In this document: one piece after another, positions 42,910 to 45,297 of the stretch
How the letters are laid out: every line of letters starts with the position of its first letter
Numbering within the stretch: the first letter of the stretch is position 1
Source of the DNA: Myxococcales bacterium
GTDB lineage: Bacteria > Myxococcota > UBA796 > SXON01
NCBI GenBank assembly: GCA_009692585.1
Contig: SHYX01000038.1
Coordinates: 1 to 45,297, forward strand
DNA: 45,297 nt
Reading direction: 5' to 3'
The notes under the pieces: generated by a model
The model's database searches: none
What the model was told of the DNA's origin: nothing
What the model saw: the letters and a program-made list of their open reading frames with translations, nothing else
Program-made: the position numbers and the translations under genes

Positions 42910-43653
42910 GTGCCGATCTACCGCCTGGTCATCGAGTACGACGGTCGCGCCTTCTCCGGTTTTCAGATGCAGGCGTCGCACCCGACGGTTCAGTCGACGC
43001 TGGAGGCGGCGCTGGCGACTCATTTCGGCGTGGAGCGGGTGATCGTCCACGGGAGCGGGCGCACCGACGCGGGCGTGCACGCGCTGGGACAGGTGGTAAC
43101 CTTCCGGGTGGGCGTCGAACGGGATCCCGACCGCGTGCGCATGGGCCTCAACAGCGCCCTGCCGAACGAGCTGGCGGTGGTCGCTGCGGACATCGTTCCC
43201 GACGGCTTTCACGCCCGGTTGAGCGCGATCGGCAAGACCTACCGGTACCGCATCGTGGAGCGCAGGGATCGGAGCCCTTTTTCTACGGGCTTTGCCCTGC
43301 TCGTGAAGAGGCCGCTGGATTGGGACGCGATCGGTGAAGCGCTCCCGGCACTCGTCGGTACCCATGACTACTCGGCGTTCCGAGGCGCAGGCTGCAGCGC
43401 CAAGACGGCGGTGCGGACCATCGACCGGGCGGAGCACCGGGACCTCGGCGGCGGCGAGCACCATCTGCTCTTCCACGGCAACGGCTTCCTCCGCTACCAG
43501 GTTCGCCGGATGGTCGGCACCCTGGTGGAGATCGGCGAAGGGCGCCGAGCTGCCGGCGACCTTGCGGTGACACTGGCGTCGAAGGACCCCCGCCGGGCGG
43601 GTCGCACCGCTCGGGCGGATGGCCTCTACCTGCTCTCGGTGGATTATCCCTGA
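42910..43653 (+). CDS. truA: tRNA pseudouridine synthase A
   Basis: 247 residues; makes pseudouridine at positions 38-40 of tRNA anticodon stems. The motifs are YRLVIEYDGRAFSGFQMQ, GSGRTDAGVHALGQVVTF with catalytic Asp53, IGKTYRYRI, DYSAFRGAG and GNGFLRYQVRRMVGTLVEIG. Length is normal. The GTG at 42910 lies 3 nt past the previous stop. It is convergent with the carF gene, and no terminator hairpin with a T run is visible in the 24 nt between them. Confidence 0.96.
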   Translation: MPIYRLVIEYDGRAFSGFQMQASHPTVQSTLEAALATHFGVERVIVHGSGRTDAGVHALGQVVTFRVGVERDPDRVRMGLNSALPNELAVVAADIVPDGFHARLSAIGKTYRYRIVERRDRSPFSTGFALLVKRPLDWDAIGEALPALVGTHDYSAFRGAGCSAKTAVRTIDRAEHRDLGGGEHHLLFHGNGFLRYQVRRMVGTLVEIGEGRRAAGDLAVTLASKDPRRAGRTARADGLYLLSVDYP

Positions 43654-43677
43654 TTCCGCGGGGCGGTTCCGACGCGG

Positions 43678-44400
43678 TCAGCTCAAGGCGGCGTCCTCCT
43701 CGCGCGGGTGGGAGCCGGTCAACGCGGTGATCCCCCGCTCGAGGCGCCGAAAAAAGCCAAGCTGGTCCAGCGGCCGGTTGAGCCAGCCGGTGGTGATGCA
43801 GTAGTGCCGATCGTAGGGCGCAGCGTGGTGCATCGCGTGGTGTCCGGGCCCGAGGGCGAGATGTGCTGCCTGGAGCCAGCGGACCGCGCGGGGCGGGTCG
43901 GCGAGGTGAGCCCACTTGTGGAACTGGTTGGTGGCGAACACGCCGAGGCAGAGCGCGAGCAGGAAGGCCACGGTGGCGCGCGCGCCCGGCGACGACGGAT
44001 CGAGCAGGAGCGCGCCGAGGAGCACCGGGCAGGTGGCCAGGCAGTTGCTGCCGTTGACCTCGACGAACCCGTGGCGGGTGATCGCGGTCTGGTCGACGTG
44101 GTGCTCGCGAAAGGGGCGCACGAACATCGAGCCGAGGATGGGGGTGCGGACGGAGAGCCAGGTGTCGAAAAACCAGTGCACGGTGCCGGAGAAGAAATCG
44201 GCGCCGAGGTACCCGGCGAACCCGGCGCCCCAGATCAGCGGCTCGGCAAGCGCGCCGTCGACCCCGGCCAGGCGCGCCGTGGCCGCGCCGGCGGCGACGA
44301 AAAAGCCCACGATCCCCAGGGTGTCGAGCACCCGGGCCCCGGTCGGGTAGTGCGCCAACACGTCTCGACTGGGCGGGGCCGACATCGCGGGGCCGAGCAT
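43678..44400 (-). CDS. carF: CarF/TMEM189-type plasmanylethanolamine desaturase
   Basis: A 240-residue integral membrane di-iron desaturase of the CarF/TMEM189 (Kua) family, which forms the vinyl-ether bond of plasmalogens. The conserved His sites are visible: GADFFSGTVHWFFDTW (His75), FREHHVDQTAITRHG (99-110), NQFHKWAH (161-165), AHLALGPGHHAMHHAAPYDRHY (His180, 186-192, His199). Several membrane helices flank them. In Myxococcus CarF is needed for light-induced carotenoid synthesis through singlet oxygen signalling. The ATG at 44400 follows AGGTG; an ATG at 44385 is the alternative. It convergently faces truA. Confidence 0.92.
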   Translation of the reverse strand: MLGPAMSAPPSRDVLAHYPTGARVLDTLGIVGFFVAAGAATARLAGVDGALAEPLIWGAGFAGYLGADFFSGTVHWFFDTWLSVRTPILGSMFVRPFREHHVDQTAITRHGFVEVNGSNCLATCPVLLGALLLDPSSPGARATVAFLLALCLGVFATNQFHKWAHLADPPRAVRWLQAAHLALGPGHHAMHHAAPYDRHYCITTGWLNRPLDQLGFFRRLERGITALTGSHPREEDAALS

Positions 44401-44461
44401 AGCACCTGCGGATGGGGCCACACGGGCCAGTCACCTGCTGGAGGTCATTCCGCGGGACCGC

Positions 44462-44648
44462 GTGCTCCAGGCGCTGTCGCGACCGAATGCCGACGGAGAG
44501 GCCGGCAAGACCTGGGCGGGTGAGCTCAACAGGAGCAAGGCCGGCCCTGGGAGTCGATTCTTCGAGTTGGCGACGCGCGAGACGGTCTTTCTGGGCCGGG
44601 CGAAATTCCAGGACGTGGCGGTCACCGGCCGGGCGGTGCGGGCCACAC

Positions 44649-44659
<11 letters not shown>
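44462..44659 (+). CDS. small hypothetical ORF, doubtful
   Basis: 65 residues from a GTG preceded by GCGGGA. Codon use is GC-rich at third positions, and the sequence (for example GSRFFELATRETVFLGRAKF) looks like real protein rather than antisense noise. The frame is open upstream to about 44370 without a better start. It has no known family. It overlaps the end of the convergent lipoprotein gene by 11 nt and may be the remnant of a larger gene. Confidence 0.35.
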
Positions 44660-45068
<409 letters not shown>

Positions 45069-45213
45069 GAAATCTCCTAGGTGTGCACCCATACGCCGGC
45101 GCCGCGATCGGGGCATCGGTGACGGCTCGTCTGACAGGGTGACGGGAACCATCGCAGGGGCAGGTCGACGGAACGGGCACTAAGAACGCGACAATGCCCT
45201 GCGTGGAGTCGCG

Positions 45214-45297
45214 ATGCGCTATCTCACCGTGGCTGCGGACGACAACCGCCGCGCCGTTCATGCTGCCTATCCCCCAATCGCGGCCGAGGAACACCCA
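45214..45297 (+). CDS. 5' end of a gene running off the right edge
   Basis: An ATG at 45214 is preceded by GGAG 5 nt upstream and stays open to the window end (28 codons: MRYLTVAADDNRRAVHAAYP and on). It is divergent from the lipoprotein gene, with 145 nt between them. Too short for a family assignment. Confidence 0.4.
   Translation, partial: MRYLTVAADDNRRAVHAAYPPIAAEEHP

Noticed and set aside
40537..43476. 979-codon open frame on the minus strand
   Set aside because: It runs antisense through the passenger-barrel gene and truA. Codon use is Arg/Gly/Val-rich with no domain, the usual result of high GC at third positions.

Overview
The window is a GC-rich (about two thirds G+C), gene-dense chromosomal segment from a bacterium of the Myxococcota type (former delta-proteobacteria). 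The main reasons are a gliding/sporulation-type envelope complex in the order gltA to gltG, a CarF-type plasmalogen desaturase, a TonB-dependent receptor with an extra TonB-like domain, many lipoproteins with short signal peptides, and a calcium/metal-binding repeat lipoprotein. Two MEP-pathway genes (dxs, dxr) are missing from places where they commonly sit, which fits the mevalonate route known in Myxococcus. The genus cannot be named from this sequence. There are no insertion sequences, phage genes or CRISPR arrays, and no gap between genes is longer than about 190 bases.

Region 1 (1-10437, minus strand) is one run of seven genes for a trans-envelope machine. In transcription order it holds two outer-membrane beta-barrels, a periplasmic TPR protein, a very large TPR protein, a TPR lipoprotein, a small secreted protein, and an FHA/transmembrane/TonB-C-like protein cut by the left edge. 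Order and architecture match Glt (gliding) and its paralogue Nfs (spore coat). In M. xanthus the glt genes are split between two loci. Region 2 (10537-16710) has a small secreted protein pointing the other way, then a tightly overlapped TonB system on the minus strand: lipoprotein, exbB, exbD, tonB, TonB-dependent receptor, lipoprotein. A tRNA-Cys(GCA) gene sits at its 5' end. An M14-like peptidase follows (16758-17795, minus).

Region 3 (17981-26911, plus) starts with two glycosyltransferases and a large class A penicillin-binding protein, all overlapping by 4 bases, then a small lipoprotein, ispA, tlyA and a metal-binding repeat lipoprotein. Convergent to it is a large S41 (Ctp) protease (26915-29416). 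Divergent from the protease are larB-larC for the nickel pincer cofactor and a PAS/HisKA protein without an ATPase domain.

Region 4 (32405-43653, plus) is a housekeeping block: rpsB, tsf, pyrH, frr, uppS, cdsA, rseP, tsaB, a YdcH-like gene with its own promoter, a usg-like semialdehyde dehydrogenase paralogue, a fused surface-passenger/outer-membrane-barrel protein and truA. It combines translation, undecaprenyl and phospholipid synthesis, regulated membrane proteolysis and tRNA modification. The right end carries carF (minus), a doubtful small ORF, an Asp-Thr-repeat lipoprotein (minus) and the start of a gene that leaves the window.
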